Under the pieces are notes generated by a model. That model was not told the DNA's origin, searched no databases, and saw only the letters and a program-made list of their open reading frames with translations. Shown here in pieces: positions 47,243 through 61,318 of a stretch of 64,000 nucleotides of DNA; within the stretch, counting starts at the first letter, position 1, and each line of letters begins with the position of its first letter. The translations under genes and the position numbers were made by a program. This DNA is from Polyodon spathula (Eukaryota; Chordata; Actinopteri; Acipenseriformes; Polyodontidae), in the NCBI RefSeq assembly GCF_017654505.1, contig NC_054553.1, forward strand, positions 5,354,974 to 5,418,973, in the 5' to 3' direction.

Positions 47243-50200
47243 TGATGGAAATGAAGTGAGGTTGTTCCTAGTTCACATGTTTCATGAATGAATGCTGTGT
47301 TTTATTTGATGCAATTCAACTCATTGTTCAGATTGTTTAGGATTAAAGCAAGGTCAGTAATTTCCAGAATGTATTTAGAAAGAGATGCTTTGTGTGCTGC
47401 AAGTTATCAAGCTTTAGATAAAACAACAATTTAATATCTGCTCGTGGGTTGAGGTTTTTTGAGGGGATTCATCAGACCCTAGTAATAAAACATGGCACCT
47501 TCTCTTCTGAGTCAGGAGCCCATGTAATAAAAAGAGATCATAAATGTTTTCTCTGCAGAACCACTTATAAAGATGTATAGGTATGCTGTAATTGATTGTA
47601 CAAGACTATCAGTGGCATAAAGTTAGGTTTTCCATAATGAGTTAGTGCCTTGTGCTGTTGACATCTCTTGTTTCTAGCAGCCTGTGTTTATTAGGAGGTT
47701 TGAACAGCTATTACCAGTGTCCATTAGATATAAAAAATGATTAATTCAGAGCCTGTGGTTGTCAAAGTGTGCAGTTTGTTGTTGCTACAGTATGCCTTGT
47801 GGACCTACTCTTTCCCAAAGCCCTTTCACCCAAGTCTGACATTGCAGTGTCTATCAGGACTTCCTTAACTCCCAGAAGTTTGAAGTTGTAACGTGAGGAT
47901 CCTTTCATTTCTCCCCACCTTTCTTTGTATCACGTGACCCTTACTCTTTATCAGTAATTTCTAATGATAGTTAAACTGAATCTGTCTACAAATGCACGTC
48001 TGTATGCAACACATGGTCGCTCTGTAATGCATTTGCATTTCTGGAGGTCTCCAAATGGGTATGTGAAGTCAACCATTTGGTCCTGTTTAGAGGCCCAAAC
48101 CTAGCAACTGTCATAACAACCCAGCTGAGCAGAGAGTACCCCCAGGTTATTTGTGCACAACAGTTTTATGATTAAAATCCCCAAATCTGCCTGGGCTAAA
48201 CAGGTGTCACAGTGACAGGAATGGGGAAAACACATAGCTGCTGCCTTTTGCAGTTATTGAAATGTTAAAGTGGCGGTTTCATTTCAGGAGGATCACCAAA
48301 CAGGACTGAGCTTGACCAACAATGGTTCTGCATTGGGACTGTGGATTATCGGGTTAGAACCTAACCTGCCTATCAATGTACTTATTTATTTGCATATTTT
48401 GTGTCAACAAGCTCAGCAGTAATTACACTCAGTGACACAAATTGCAGTCATCTTCACTTTAACAAGATAGCGAACAAAGGCACCCAACAGGCAGTTACAA
48501 GGATGAATTGTCACACATTGCTGCCAAGATGTTTTATAGTCATTTTTTTAAATTTTTTTTTTTTTAAGTGAACTTTTTTCTTTTTTTCTTATTATCACTA
48601 TCACTTCAGTGTCACAAGCTGTATACAGCCAAGTTTTATATATTCACAAAGCTTTAACTCATGAGTCGGTTTGACTTTATAAGATATTCATGAAACGCAG
48701 AATGAAACTGCCACTAGGACCGACATGAAAGCGATGTAAAATCAGTCCTGTTTGTTTCCATTGATTGGGACCCAGTTAACTTTGTGGGCAGACAGATCAC
48801 GAATATAAGGAACTCATAAACTCCTGAATTTAATTAATTATGGAATAATTCATGATAGAAGATGAGTGGCAGGCTCAAGCAAAATAAATAACATGACAAT
48901 ATAATGTGGATCAACAATGAGTGATTATAATACAGTCCCAAATCAGTAGTTCTTATCATGGCTGTCGCTAGCCGTCAATCATAATATATTTCTATGTCAC
49001 AGCTTTATATGTAGAATATATCTTGCTTTTTGCTATGGTTGTTTTTATTTTCACATTGCTTGTGCTTCTTATCTTCAAATCATGACATTTTTAATATCCC
49101 CAGAAACACACATGAGACTTTTGTGTGTTAGATTTTAAAACAGCAGTGCAGAGACTATAACTAATTTATGTCCAAGGGTTACAAGTCGAAGATAACTGAT
49201 CTTAATCGGGAAACAAAGCCTTTTATGTTGTGCAATCCTTGCGGCAGAGCTGACCCACGCAGCACATATAAAAAGCATGAACACTTAATTTAGACAACGT
49301 CAGAGGGCTCTGGTGAGACACAGGGTTCACAGTCAGGATTGCTGTGTAAGCTGGAAATGTGAGAGATCTCTACAGAGAAGGGTAGATGCTTCAATTACTC
49401 TGACAAGAAAAGAGGGTAGCTCCGTGCCCCTTCTGATAGACACGACTGCCACATGACCGAATAATAGGTAACTGCACTGTGTACCTGTAATCAATGTGAG
49501 ACCTACTGACGTGCGTGTTAGATACTGTATTTCTTATTTAGTGCAAGGAATGTACTGTACCTTTAGTCCTGCATACATCGCTCCTGCTAATTCCATAGGA
49601 TTTAATGTTGTCCAGTTCACTATAATATAATTCAGTTAAGTTGATTAAGTGAGTGTTATTCTGCAACTTAATTAGCATCACTCATTCATTAAAGAAAGAC
49701 AATTGTTACTTTTGAAAGTAGTTTATTCAAAGCTACGACGCACTCAATTGGTCATTTGAGCTCAAGTAGACCAGATTCTGGGCAGGGGTTTACTCCATTT
49801 GTCGCTGAGGATTCATTAACTACATGCGTTGGAGGAAAAAAAAAAAGGTTCCAGTTTAGATGATGTGTGCATCTGATAACATCTTTAAACTCCTTTCTTG
49901 AATGTTTTGACTGGACAATATCAGTGTCTAACAATAAGACATTGATACATACTTTAAAAACATTTGCCAAATAATTGACTTTTTTGTTCTAGTAGTTTTA
50001 CTTTTGAAAGTAGAAATTATTGCAAGTCCAGTGATAATAAATGTTTAATGTATATTGTCCAAGTATCGTGGGTCCTGTCTCTCACCACTGCAGTGCAAGT
50101 TTTCAGAATTTTCTGGGGATCCCCTTGGGTTCCTGTTTGACAACCACTGCCTTAAATAGATAAACACAGTAGTTAATTAAATGTTTTAATTTTTGGGGGG

Positions 50201-51302
50201 TGTGAACAAACTTAGTGAAAAGAAAAAAACACACAAACGTATGCTTATAGCATGCCAAAAAGTATTTAATTATTTTAATTTTTTTCCTGTGTAATCAAAT
50301 TCTGGATAATGTGGAATTCTGTAGTGTGTCGTGCTGGTTGAAACGCAGTGCACTTACATTATTTAGAACCATCAGAATGCTGAGGTACTGTAGGTACAAA
50401 ACTGCTTAAACTGCATAATGACTTAAATGTAAAACTAATTATCTATTTATTAGATTTGCTTTCTGTTTTTTTTATTTTTAGAGAGCACTGACATAATTAA
50501 AGCTTCAGAATCTTCTGCTTTGCTGTTGCAGTGTTCAGTGCAACTCAAACCAATTATTAATTTCCCTTCATTCTCCCATCCAAACAATATGTGTGAGCAT
50601 GACCTAACCTCCTCCTGTTTTGGTCCGGGCCCAAAGTAAATGTAGGTAAAGCGATTTATATCCTGCCTAATTTCCAGATGATGACATTTTTACTTCTTCC
50701 CATTTTAACACAATTGCCGGCTGCTGTGTCCGCCAGAGTTTTTATTAAAGGCAGAATTGAAAGCAGTTATGTTTTTTCAGAGCTGATTGTTAAATTGGGT
50801 GCATCTCTTTATCTAGATTTTGGTTCATCAACAGCCTGATACAGATAGCCAGATCACTTTTAAAATGCTGCACAAGTTGATCGCCCCTCTTATCCAGTAG
50901 TAGTTCTTTGAAAATAACGTTTATTTTCATTTAAGACAGTGTCACATGCTTTATTTTCACAATCATTTTCTGGTTTTCATTTTTAAAAGGTACAGAGTAA
51001 ACATTATAATAATACAACCATACGAGGAGGCATTTAAGTTAAGGTGCAGTATATACATGAGGCTCCAACTAGGTTACCAGGGTGAATAATCAATCAGTGG
51101 ATGCATAATTGAGGCAAGCAAAATAAAAGCCATGGTGATCAATAACCTCTAGTAACATTTTTTTTCAGCCTTCTTCCCTAAGTTTGCCCCTACACCTTTT
51201 TTCTTACCTCATTTCTGATTACTACTGTTGTATCTATATATATTAAAACCAAAAAAATTCAAATTGAAATGGCCTGACTTCAGTAGAATCTAACTATGCT
51301 GC

Positions 51303-51360
51303 TATTATTATTATTATTATATTTATTATTATTATATTTTTATTATTATTATTATTATCA
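51303..51360. repeat. (ATT)n microsatellite
   Basis: About 58 bases of ATT units with two interruptions. Confidence 0.93.
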
Positions 51361-51479
51361 TATTGTTTCTATTTTAAAGCACTTTACCAATGCAAGGTGA
51401 GATAATATTTAGAAAAGGCTTCAGATTAACACACCGTCAGATGGTTCGGCAATTTTTCCAGGAGTTTAGCTTGTATTTC

Positions 51480-51507
51480 AAAAAAAAAAAAAAAAAAAAA
51501 AAAAAAA
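51480..51507. repeat. Poly-A tract of about 27 bases
   Basis: A long uninterrupted A run. It could be the tail of a retrocopy, but the upstream 100 bases do not match a known retroelement or an mRNA I recognise. Confidence 0.9.
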
Positions 51508-54500
51508 GGTTCTGTACAACTTTGTTTTTGTGTCCTGTAGGAAACATTTACAAAGAAATTGACTTTTGGTCTCTCTGATCTGTGCTGAATTCAAACATAG
51601 ATTCTCCTTAGTAGTTATTGTTGCTGTATTCTGACCATCACCAGCTCAGGAAATAAAGGGCATGCAGTTCTTTTAAGATCCAGTTAACTTTAATCTTTTT
51701 GAACGAAGAAAATCCAGCCCAAATGTTTTGGACGCTTGGCTTTCTGTCATAGAAGTGAAGAAAAAAAGTTACTTCTGTAGCATACATCTGACATGTTTCA
51801 GGAAAAGTGGACTCTGAGGAATCCACACAAAGACTTTACCAACTTCAAATAAAATGAAAATAACCTTGTGGGAAAAATCCTTTTTCTTAATAACAATGGT
51901 TTTCAAAGCTCAGAGAAGGTGGTTTTAAATTAGATATGTTCATTACAACAAAAGTTTCGTCTGAACCATTTGGGACAAGCTTAACAAATAATAGATTGCA
52001 GACGTGCACACAATATATTGCATATAACTAAAACATTACAAAGTGTTAAATGTCTAAGTAAAGAAACTTTCTGGCTGTGTGTATTTAGGGGCAGAATAAA
52101 ACTTATTAGAAATAAAAACAAAAACTCAAACATATTTTTGTGATAGTTAACTTTGATTTGATTGATCTATAGAAAAATAAAACTAAATACAGCTACTGAA
52201 AAAAAAAAAATAATTTGTGACATTTGCAAGGTCTTGCAAATCAATCATCTAACATTGCTTATGAGTCTTTTTGGTGTATTTATGCCTGCAAAAATATGCA
52301 AAATGCCAGGGAAGGTCTTATTTAGTGATTTAAAGAATCACAGTTTAAGCTGATTTAATAGACTATACTATGAGTTTAATGGAACCCACATGAGCTTGTT
52401 ACCTACTGTTTACACTGTGACTAATCAAGCTGATAGTAAAACATGGAATGGGCAAAACTGCTATACAATATGAGTCTTATTTCCATCACTGATAAAGCCA
52501 TCTGTTTTTTCACAGATTAGATATATAGCTATAGACTGGGCTTGATTAACTTAAATGCAGTACTACAGTAGCATGTCACTGTAGCTTGTCCACAGCCAGA
52601 TAATTTGTTCTGACCTTTGAAAGCTATACCTTATAGACTGACTGAAGGATACTACAATATTATGCATTTGTTGTGTTGTATGTTCTGTGAATCTACAGTA
52701 GGTCTTGAGGCCCTATTTCTGCTATTGATACCTTGATATACCTTGACGGAAATGGATGTTTTAAACTTGAGGAGTGACCTAAGCTAACGCTTCTTGAACC
52801 TGGCTTTACAAACAGCTCACAAAGTGTTGTTTCTTTTTGAGTGTGACAGTTTCAACCAACTTAACGCCCCTAGCAGTGGACCCTCATTGCTGCTCAACTC
52901 GGCTCTAGTGGTCAGGAAAGTGGTCATTTAAAGGGAATCTAATCAGAGCTATCAGAAGATAACAGCGGTCCAAGGCATTGCCCGAGGCTAATTGCTTTGC
53001 TATTGTCAAACCTGCATGAGAGACACTCTCTGTTTTTTGTTACTGAGATTTAACGATTTCAAAGGGGGAAGCTTCTCAAAGGTTTCAGGTGGTGCCTTTA
53101 CAGAATAATAAAATAATTAAAAAAAAAAAACATAGGCAGCCCTAAAGTGAACCTGAATGTAAAGCAACAAACTATGAACTAATACTTTGAGCCCAGACTA
53201 TATTTGTGCAGTGGACAGGATATGATTCCATCCAAACAAACTTTTTTCAAAGCATAGAAAATGCACAAGATTAGTGAAAGCCATGATCACCTCTTTGTTT
53301 TTTGCTTATGACTTATTTAAAATTAAAATCTGTACAGTAGTCAGTAAGTCTCAGTTTCACAACGTAATCAACCACCAGATGGTAATTAACTCAATCAGAG
53401 TTCTATTTCTTAAAACAGAGATTAAACCCAATCTTTATTTTCTAACAGGTTATACTTTTCTTTTTTTGTTAGCCCTCCATCTTCTCATATTAGTTTCCTT
53501 ATCCCTTATTGAATTTAACATTTCTACTGCAGGGTGTGCAAGTTTTCCATCCCTCTCTGTATTTTGATATAAATCATGCTTTTTTGTCATTGATCTAAAA
53601 CATAAGCACTTCGTAAGCTCATTGACTTGAAGAAATTTGAAATGGAAGATTTGAAAATCCAGTGACATGCAGTACAGTGCCCAAAAAGGATTCTACTGGA
53701 CTTGTCAATGACAAATGGGATGCAATGCCGTGCACTTCATTGTGAGAAGCAAAGTGACAGCCCTTCTGTTAGGTACTGCTGACTGTGCAGCGCTTCTCAA
53801 TAAACTACTGTAGCTCTTACCTGAGGTCACTACGTGGTCTGAAGCAGTGTTCTCTAGCTGGAACCTCTGGTCTGGTCAGTCTGAAATGGCACTTTACCTC
53901 ATAACAGATGATCCGATGATCTCAAAACATTCCCCAGACTTCTGTCTGCACTGAATTGGAAGGGGAACATCATGTAATCTGACTGCCTTTGGGGTTGGTA
54001 TGAGATTCGAGTCAAGCCTGCTGATGAGATCTTGACTGTGCAGTTGTTTTTCTAAAGCACCCTAAATAGATGGTGTCTGGCATGCTTTGATAAAGAGTTT
54101 TAATCATGTCTTACAGAAGTGTGGGTTTGTATGAGTTAGAAATTAAATGTAAGGCATGGTGGTGTGTGTGTGTGTGTTGGTATGCACCCAGAGCTATTTG
54201 TAGCATTACTGGTACTTAATAAAATGTACAGCTTATTACATATTTCATTTACTGTGTTATCTAATCTGCAACAATTACTAAAAACAAACGTCATTTGCTC
54301 AAACTCCTAATGCATACACGATGGCAATATGCTTTTTTTTTTTTTTTCAGACTTTAAGACTTTTCCACCTTGCAAAAAGGTATTTAGAAAATAAAATCAG
54401 TAAAGGACCACAGCTTTTTCAGATAAGGTATATGGACTGTGTATATGGACTTTGATCAAAACAAAATAAAATACATAAACCCTGCAACTCCTTTCTACAT

Positions 54501-57296
54501 ACTGTATGAAGCTGTTGTTTGTGAATGGACCAAGAAGTTTACGACAGGCTGTGCCTTTTTCAGTAATTAGTAGATATACTGTCCCTTTAATTTTCACACA
54601 TCAGAAATAGATGTATAACGTGAAACCAGTATTCAGCTTGGTTAAGTTGTCAGCGGTGTTTGTTACTTGCAGTATGATCTATGGCACTTTATATTGTAGC
54701 TGAAGCTGTAGATCATTTTTTTGGTGTGTTTTGTGTTTTTTTTTTTTTTATAACAGTTCCACATAAACTAATTTAAAGTTAGGCATCGACAATCATAAAT
54801 TAAAACAAAGAGAGAATAAGATAAAATTGCAAACAGAATTGAGATATTCCTTCATGATTGAAAATAGATAAAGGCAAGAGAATAAATGTTTATCCCTGAA
54901 TGCAATCACAAACTTTAATTGTCCCCTGTCCAATTAAAAAAAAAAAATAAAAAAAAAATAATAATAATAACACAGATCTGTTGATTTTATTGGCTGTATT
55001 CTGCATAGAGTGTTGAATTGCACTAATGATCTCACAGCATGCATCTCCAATATCATAGTGATCACAGTAGGGAAGGAATATAGAACAAGGTTTTTTGATT
55101 TTGGCATGCAGTACATAGATACCCCATTTCACACCACAGTACGTTTTTTTTTTTTTCTTCTAATAACTTTTTTTACGAGACTATTTACATATATTACATG
55201 TTTCATTGTTTAAAGCTTTGGTGCGCTGTGCACATCCTCGAGGGTTATCAGAGAAGAGCCATTTGTTTTATTCAGCTCCTAAAATGCATAGTAGTCAGCA
55301 GCTTGAGCAGAATACTAGTTAACCTTTACCAGTCCATCTGGGCTACGTGGAAGTGAGCTTTTGTTGCCACTTAAACTTGTGACCACCTGCAGTTTTGACT
55401 TAAACAATCTGCTTAGTCTTTTGTCCAGTGTGGCTGTTTGCAAGCCATCTTGGAGATTGGTCTTGTTCCCCTGATTTTTCTAAAGTGGACAAATTGCATT
55501 CTGTGTTGTATTTAATTTGCTTAGATGACAACTGCATGTCACTGGACATATCTGATCAATAAGCTGGTGTTTATAATCGACTGTGACAATGGAATTATCA
55601 TTGCATGTGCTAGGATTACGAGAAGTTTTACCAGTGCCCCAGGCTGCTCACTTAGTAAAACCACCCCCCCCTTGGAGCACAGGGCAAGTCACAGAAAGGC
55701 AGTTGGAGTCTTGCTTGTGCCAATTTGCAGGTCTTGGAGAGAGACCCACAGGGAGGTTATAAAGGAAAGTATGTTTGCCTCATCTCTCCTCTGCGACACT
55801 TTCCCAACACTTAGTGATGAGTGCGCTGCACACTTCTATTAAATATATCTAAAACAGAATTCCGCGGAATAGCTTTATAGAATGAATATTTTTGTACTGC
55901 TGAGATGAAGACCTGCGGAGCCCCTTTTTTGGTGAATTTCAACTTTTAAAATTGGAGAAGGCAGGCATGCACTAAGCCTGCCTAGGTAGTCACTACAGAC
56001 CTAATGTCTTTATGGTAATCACAAAGACTTTAAAATACAATGTCTTTACGCCTGTTCTATTACTGTGCTGCATGTTATCAAGGAAAGCAATGCTTTGTAA
56101 ACACCCCATGGCAGAGCAAGTGCACAACTCAATTTTGTTTAAATAAAGAGAATAACATTAGGATTCGTGTGCAGTGTCGAGACTGGCAAGCAGCGCTGCT
56201 TGTTTTGAAATATGCACTAGAGCGTTCATGATTGCTTCCATATTAACTGTTCTGTGGATGTACTTTTGAGATAAAGAAGGAAACAATAGTTGTTTCAGAG
56301 CAGATGATAATTTGCAGGTGCTGCTGAGCTGAGAACTGATTACATCCTGAGTAATAGGGGATCCTGCTTGTCAGGGGACTGACAGAATCAGAATTCATTT
56401 AATCAGTATGAGAATTCAAATGAGGGTAGTGCCACCTTGGAGCACTGCCACCTAATACTTGAAGTGGAATGTAAAACCTTTAGGAACCATTCCAAGGATT
56501 TTTAAGTGACTTTTTGACATGTCTTTTGGTATCACTGCAGGTATGGTAATTCCAGACTGCTACAAAAACATCCACGTTTACCTTATAAAAGGACATTTTA
56601 CATATTTTTTTCTTCAGATATTCTAAGATGTGTACCCGCTTTCTGTTTATGTATTTTTACTCAGAAAATCAAGACATGGGATGTGTTTACCAGGTTTTAT
56701 GAATGACACATTTAAGAAATATACAGAAACTAGTTACCGTAAACAACTTTTTTTTTGTTTGTTTTGTTAAGGTGGAACCACACAAACGGATTTATTTATT
56801 TATTAGTTTATTAGTAATTTTGTAAGGAAACTGTACAAACAAATTCTGTCACCACAATAATGTTACTATATCTTTACCCCAACAAGAAGAGGGTCAGTGA
56901 TATTGAAACTGGCTGGGCAGTACCCTTCACCAGGTAATATAGCTGGCATTCTGTGTTGTGGAGATTTTTGAGATTTCTGAATGATATTAACAGCAGACTT
57001 TGAGATAATGCCTTCGTATTTGGAAAACCCTTGTATTCTATCATGAATGTTCCATTATAGGTCCGGTAAACATGAACTGTTTGACTGCCATGTTATTTTA
57101 ATCTCTATCCATGTCAATTATACAGGCAGATTGTGTTTTCAATTATTATTTTTTTTTAATTTTACTTCAGGTTTTCAAACTATTTTAACAGATGCAATTC
57201 CCCTTACCTTTTGTCCCCTAGGACGCTCACCTAATGGTATATGTTCCTGAAAGATGTACAAATAAAGACAGTCCTAAATAGTTCTACAATCTAAAA

Positions 57297-57297
<1 letters not shown>

Positions 57298-57370
<73 letters not shown>
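57298..57370. repeat. (AT)n microsatellite
   Basis: About 73 bases of almost pure AT dinucleotides. It is self-complementary and likely polymorphic. Confidence 0.96.
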
Positions 57371-57371
<1 letters not shown>

Positions 57372-60300
57372 GCACTGTACTGTATATCCTATCTTCTAAT
57401 GAATAGGATTTCATTGGTTTATGAGTTTGCTGGAGCATTTTGTCCTAATGGCAGTGAGGTTTTCTTGGTGGGTTAAAGCTAGGTATGTAATATAAGTTCT
57501 GATGGTCTCATTTAAAGCTTGCAGTGTAACAAAACAGATGAAGATAAACATTCTTTGGAAGAAAGCAGCTGCTGCATGGGCTTCCTTAATGGAGTAATCA
57601 ATTTACACATTCCTAGTTTGGATTTAATTATTTTTTTAACAGCAATTCATTCTACCTGAGAACAATCCCCTTTTCTGTCTCTTCCCCTTGACTAAGGTAC
57701 AAAGGAATGTTGAGGCTAAAAGCTTTATTGATCATGAGACCCGTTGAATTGGTAATTAATTGCTCCCATGTGCTTTGATAGATACACCTCCATTGTTTAT
57801 ATTTCATAATGATAAATGGTTCCCTCACCTTCTGTATAATATAAGGTAATCATACATCATTATAACAGATTGACAAAGACAGCACTGTGTGACACAGCTC
57901 TCAATGGGAGGGGGTTAGCTGTCAGTCATTGGGGTTGGGGTGGGAAAAGGGTCCCTAGAAATGTGGCTTGGTGCATTGTCACAGATCACAGATGAAACAG
58001 CTACAGGTGTTGGATTAATAAGGACCCAATCCGTTAGTGAACCATTTCATAACGTTATTAGTTATGCTACAGAAACACATTAATATGCATGTGGTTATTA
58101 ATCTTTAAGCATAATTACATGTTGCTCTAATGATTATTACAAGTAGAATAACAATATATTATAACTTCTCTGTTTTTTTTTCATTTGAAAAGTGAAAGCA
58201 TTAAAGCTGCACTTCAGTGTTTGGGAGTTAAAGGGTATGCAGTCATCTTAAGAACAAGGTAATAGGGTAGCACCTTTTGTACACACCACTTAATCAAACT
58301 CTGCTTTGTAGCTGTCTTGCTAGAGCAATCAGACTCTAATTGGAGCTGTGTTTCAAAATTATGCAAACAAGTTAACAGTTTGCATGCTACTGGTATATTA
58401 GTTATGTCAGCAAGATTATTTTAGAATCAGCAAGGCCTGTTTAACCATGTATTTTACTGTAAATTAGTTATTATTCTGTTTCTTTCCATCTTATACCATC
58501 AGAATCTGCATTGATGTAACTATCTCTTAGAGAAAGTACAATTGAGCACTGGATTAATTTAGGCTTAGGTGACTGACTTTCATGTTTAGGCTAACTAATG
58601 ATCTAGTTCAAATACAAAATGTATTTATTTTATGCTTCCTTTCTTTATACATTTATTCTGTTTGGAGGCAGTTCCTAAGCAAATTTATACAGTATGTGTT
58701 TTTCTTTGGGTTCCATATACACACAGTCATGTATTCAGTGTTTTCCTGTTACAGTATTTCTTCATGTTGAACAGCTCTAGATTCAACATAAAAAAAAAAA
58801 CTTTGCAATGTAGGGTTACAATCTTGCAAGCAGGATATGTGCAATCATTGTACCTGCAACCAGGTTAAAAACAAGATTGCTGTATGTATTGGTCACATCA
58901 CTTGCTGTCAACATTCAGAGGATGTGCAGTGTACTGTGCAATTGAGCTAAGGGATGTGGAAGTGTTCCTATTTCACAAACCAGTCACTCTGAAGTTAAGA
59001 CTTGACAGCAGTCAATCTCTTTTAGTTGGAGTGGGAGAGATAGTTACTCAGCCCCACTGCCCTTCTTAATACAACCCTGGAGCTGTTATAGAACTCCCTT
59101 ACTCCTGCTGTCCTGTTCACTCCGATCTGGGTAGCATTTCCCTCTCAAGTGGAAACAAGCTTTTGGGTTCAAGTATGCATCATATGTAAATTTACCTTTA
59201 AGACAAATCTAAAAAATAAAAGGGCAGTATACATACATATTGTACATGCTGTATGTCAGATACAGGTAGCTTTCACTCTATTTACAATATGATGGTGATG
59301 GTTGCATATTTAGGCTCATTGAAAGTTCAGATGAAATCAAAAGACTCCTTACATTTCTGACTAATGGAAGGCCAGAATGAGATCCAGCATGGATTAAACG
59401 ATTTACAAGGGGAATCTCTGTTTCCCCCTTAGGCTCTGTCTATTTCTTTGCAGCACTGCTTCTGTAATTGTCAGGAATAACTTTTTGGTTTTTTTTGTGG
59501 TAATGGTAAGGATGAGCATGGCTTCAGTAGCAATGCTTGTCTGCTCACCAGGTCAACACTTCAGGATGTTTTCTCCCTTTACTGCTGCTTGTGAAAAAGA
59601 GCTGCAATAAATTGTTAATATTGTTATTGTGCAAGACAACTGAGTGTATGATTCATCTTTCACATGGTCCGTGTTGCAGGAGAGTCTAATGTGTTTTAAT
59701 GTGAAAGAATGACATTAATAGCATTTGTTTTGATAATAAAAGTGATTACAGTGTTCATTTTGGTTGTGAAGCATAATAGTAGGGATAATAACAATGATCT
59801 CATAAAACTCTGTTGAACATATAGACCCAGTAGGCTTGACAGCGTGGAATATAAAGACATTTTGTTTCATAAAGGCTGCTTGTCTCAATATATATAAAAA
59901 AAAAAAAAAAAACAACAATGTGTATTTTATTCACGTGGAGTAATTGTGATGGAAATCTAATTCCTTGACATTTTTCCCAGTTTCTCCAGATCCCTGACAG
60001 TTAATTGTTAATATTGTGCTTCCTGCTGATAAATGTTTATCTAAACTCGGTAAAACACCTTATTGCTTTGTATACAGTAACTCCCTTCAAGCCACATATT
60101 CATTTTCGTGCTGCAAAGGGGCAGGCTTCATTCTCGTGTTGGGATGTGCTCTGTTAAAAACAACGTTTAAAACAAGCTGGGGGGTGTTTAGCAAACAAAC
60201 ATGAGCCAAAAGGGGGCATACAGTATTGCATTCTCAGAAAAGAAACAAACGACCCGCCCCTTGATTGCTACTTATGAAGGCATTAGCTGCGTTATTGCTC

Positions 60301-61188
60301 AGACACCAATATCACCTTTAGTGAAATTCCAGGTGAAAAGCTAACAAATTACAGTTATTAAAAAACACAAATGTTTACATAAAATATACCCATCCCCCCA
60401 GAGAAATGTTTGAACTGCTGTTATAAATTATTATCCGTGTTTGACATAAATCCAATGCTGGATTCATTCACCCTTAAAAATAAAGTCCCTTGTGTTTTCC
60501 AAACTGTCATTGAAAATACCTTACAGTGCCTGCAAGTGATTTATTTCTTAATATCTTGAGCAGCGTGACTTGTTGTTGATGTGTATTCCATGAATCTATC
60601 ATTCATGTTTACTGCACTGTATGTGCAATGCCACAATACAGTAGGACAGGTCAAAAACCATGTGCCGTGTTTAATATGCCATACGACTAGTCAGTAGCCA
60701 ATGCTGCAGTACAGTAAGTAAGCAGGATATTGTTCAATTGTTAAATCAATCTGTGGAAATATTCATGCTCAAGAACAAATGCTTTACAAAAGGTGTAAGA
60801 CCTCCAAGGGATCTAGCCATACATCATGTTGGTTATACAATCAATGTCTGTCTGTCTGTTGCTCTTGTTATATCTGTTCAGCAACATAGTCATACATTTT
60901 GAACATTACAAATGTTATTCTTTTCAAGCTGGTCCGGATACTGTGGCACAGCATCCAAAATACATTTTCTTCAGTAGCTATAGTAACCTGCTTGTATGCC
61001 CCTTTACAGTCAAGCACATACTTGACTGTATAAGTTTGTATTGATAAATGTGTTTGAGTGTATCCCTAGGAAACTCAAAGCCGTCTCAGTGATTCAAAAT
61101 GGTTTTGCCATTCAATGCAAAGTTTGTTATAAATAGAGCTGCATCACCACGTTTGTTTGATTCTTTTTTTTTTTGTTTTTGTTTGCAG

Positions 61189-61318
61189 CTTCGAGACACC
61201 AAGTCTGCTGACCAAAAGACGACCCTGCTGCACTTTCTGGCTGATATGTGCGAGAAGAAACATTCAGACATTCTGAAGTTTACTGATGAGCTGACACACG
61301 TGGAGAGTGCCAGTAAAG
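61189..61318 (+). CDS. DIAPH2: Diaphanous formin FH2 exon E (probable DIAPH2)
   Basis: This 130-bp exon has 43 codons plus the first base of a split codon: LRDTKSADQKTTLLHFLADM, then CEKKHSDILKFTDEL, then THVESASK. It follows FLCK of exon D directly, giving the FH2 post motif CKLRDTKSADQKTTLLHF. The Lys of RDTK (61201-61203) aligns, by my reading, with the actin-contacting Lys of formins (mDia1 Lys994, Bni1 Lys1601). HVESASK fits DIAPH2 (EHVESASK) better than DIAPH3 (EPLDKASK). The acceptor is TTTGCAG. The donor GTAAAT follows a G that would start the next codon, as expected for Val in ASKVS. The following exon is outside the window. Confidence 0.93.
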
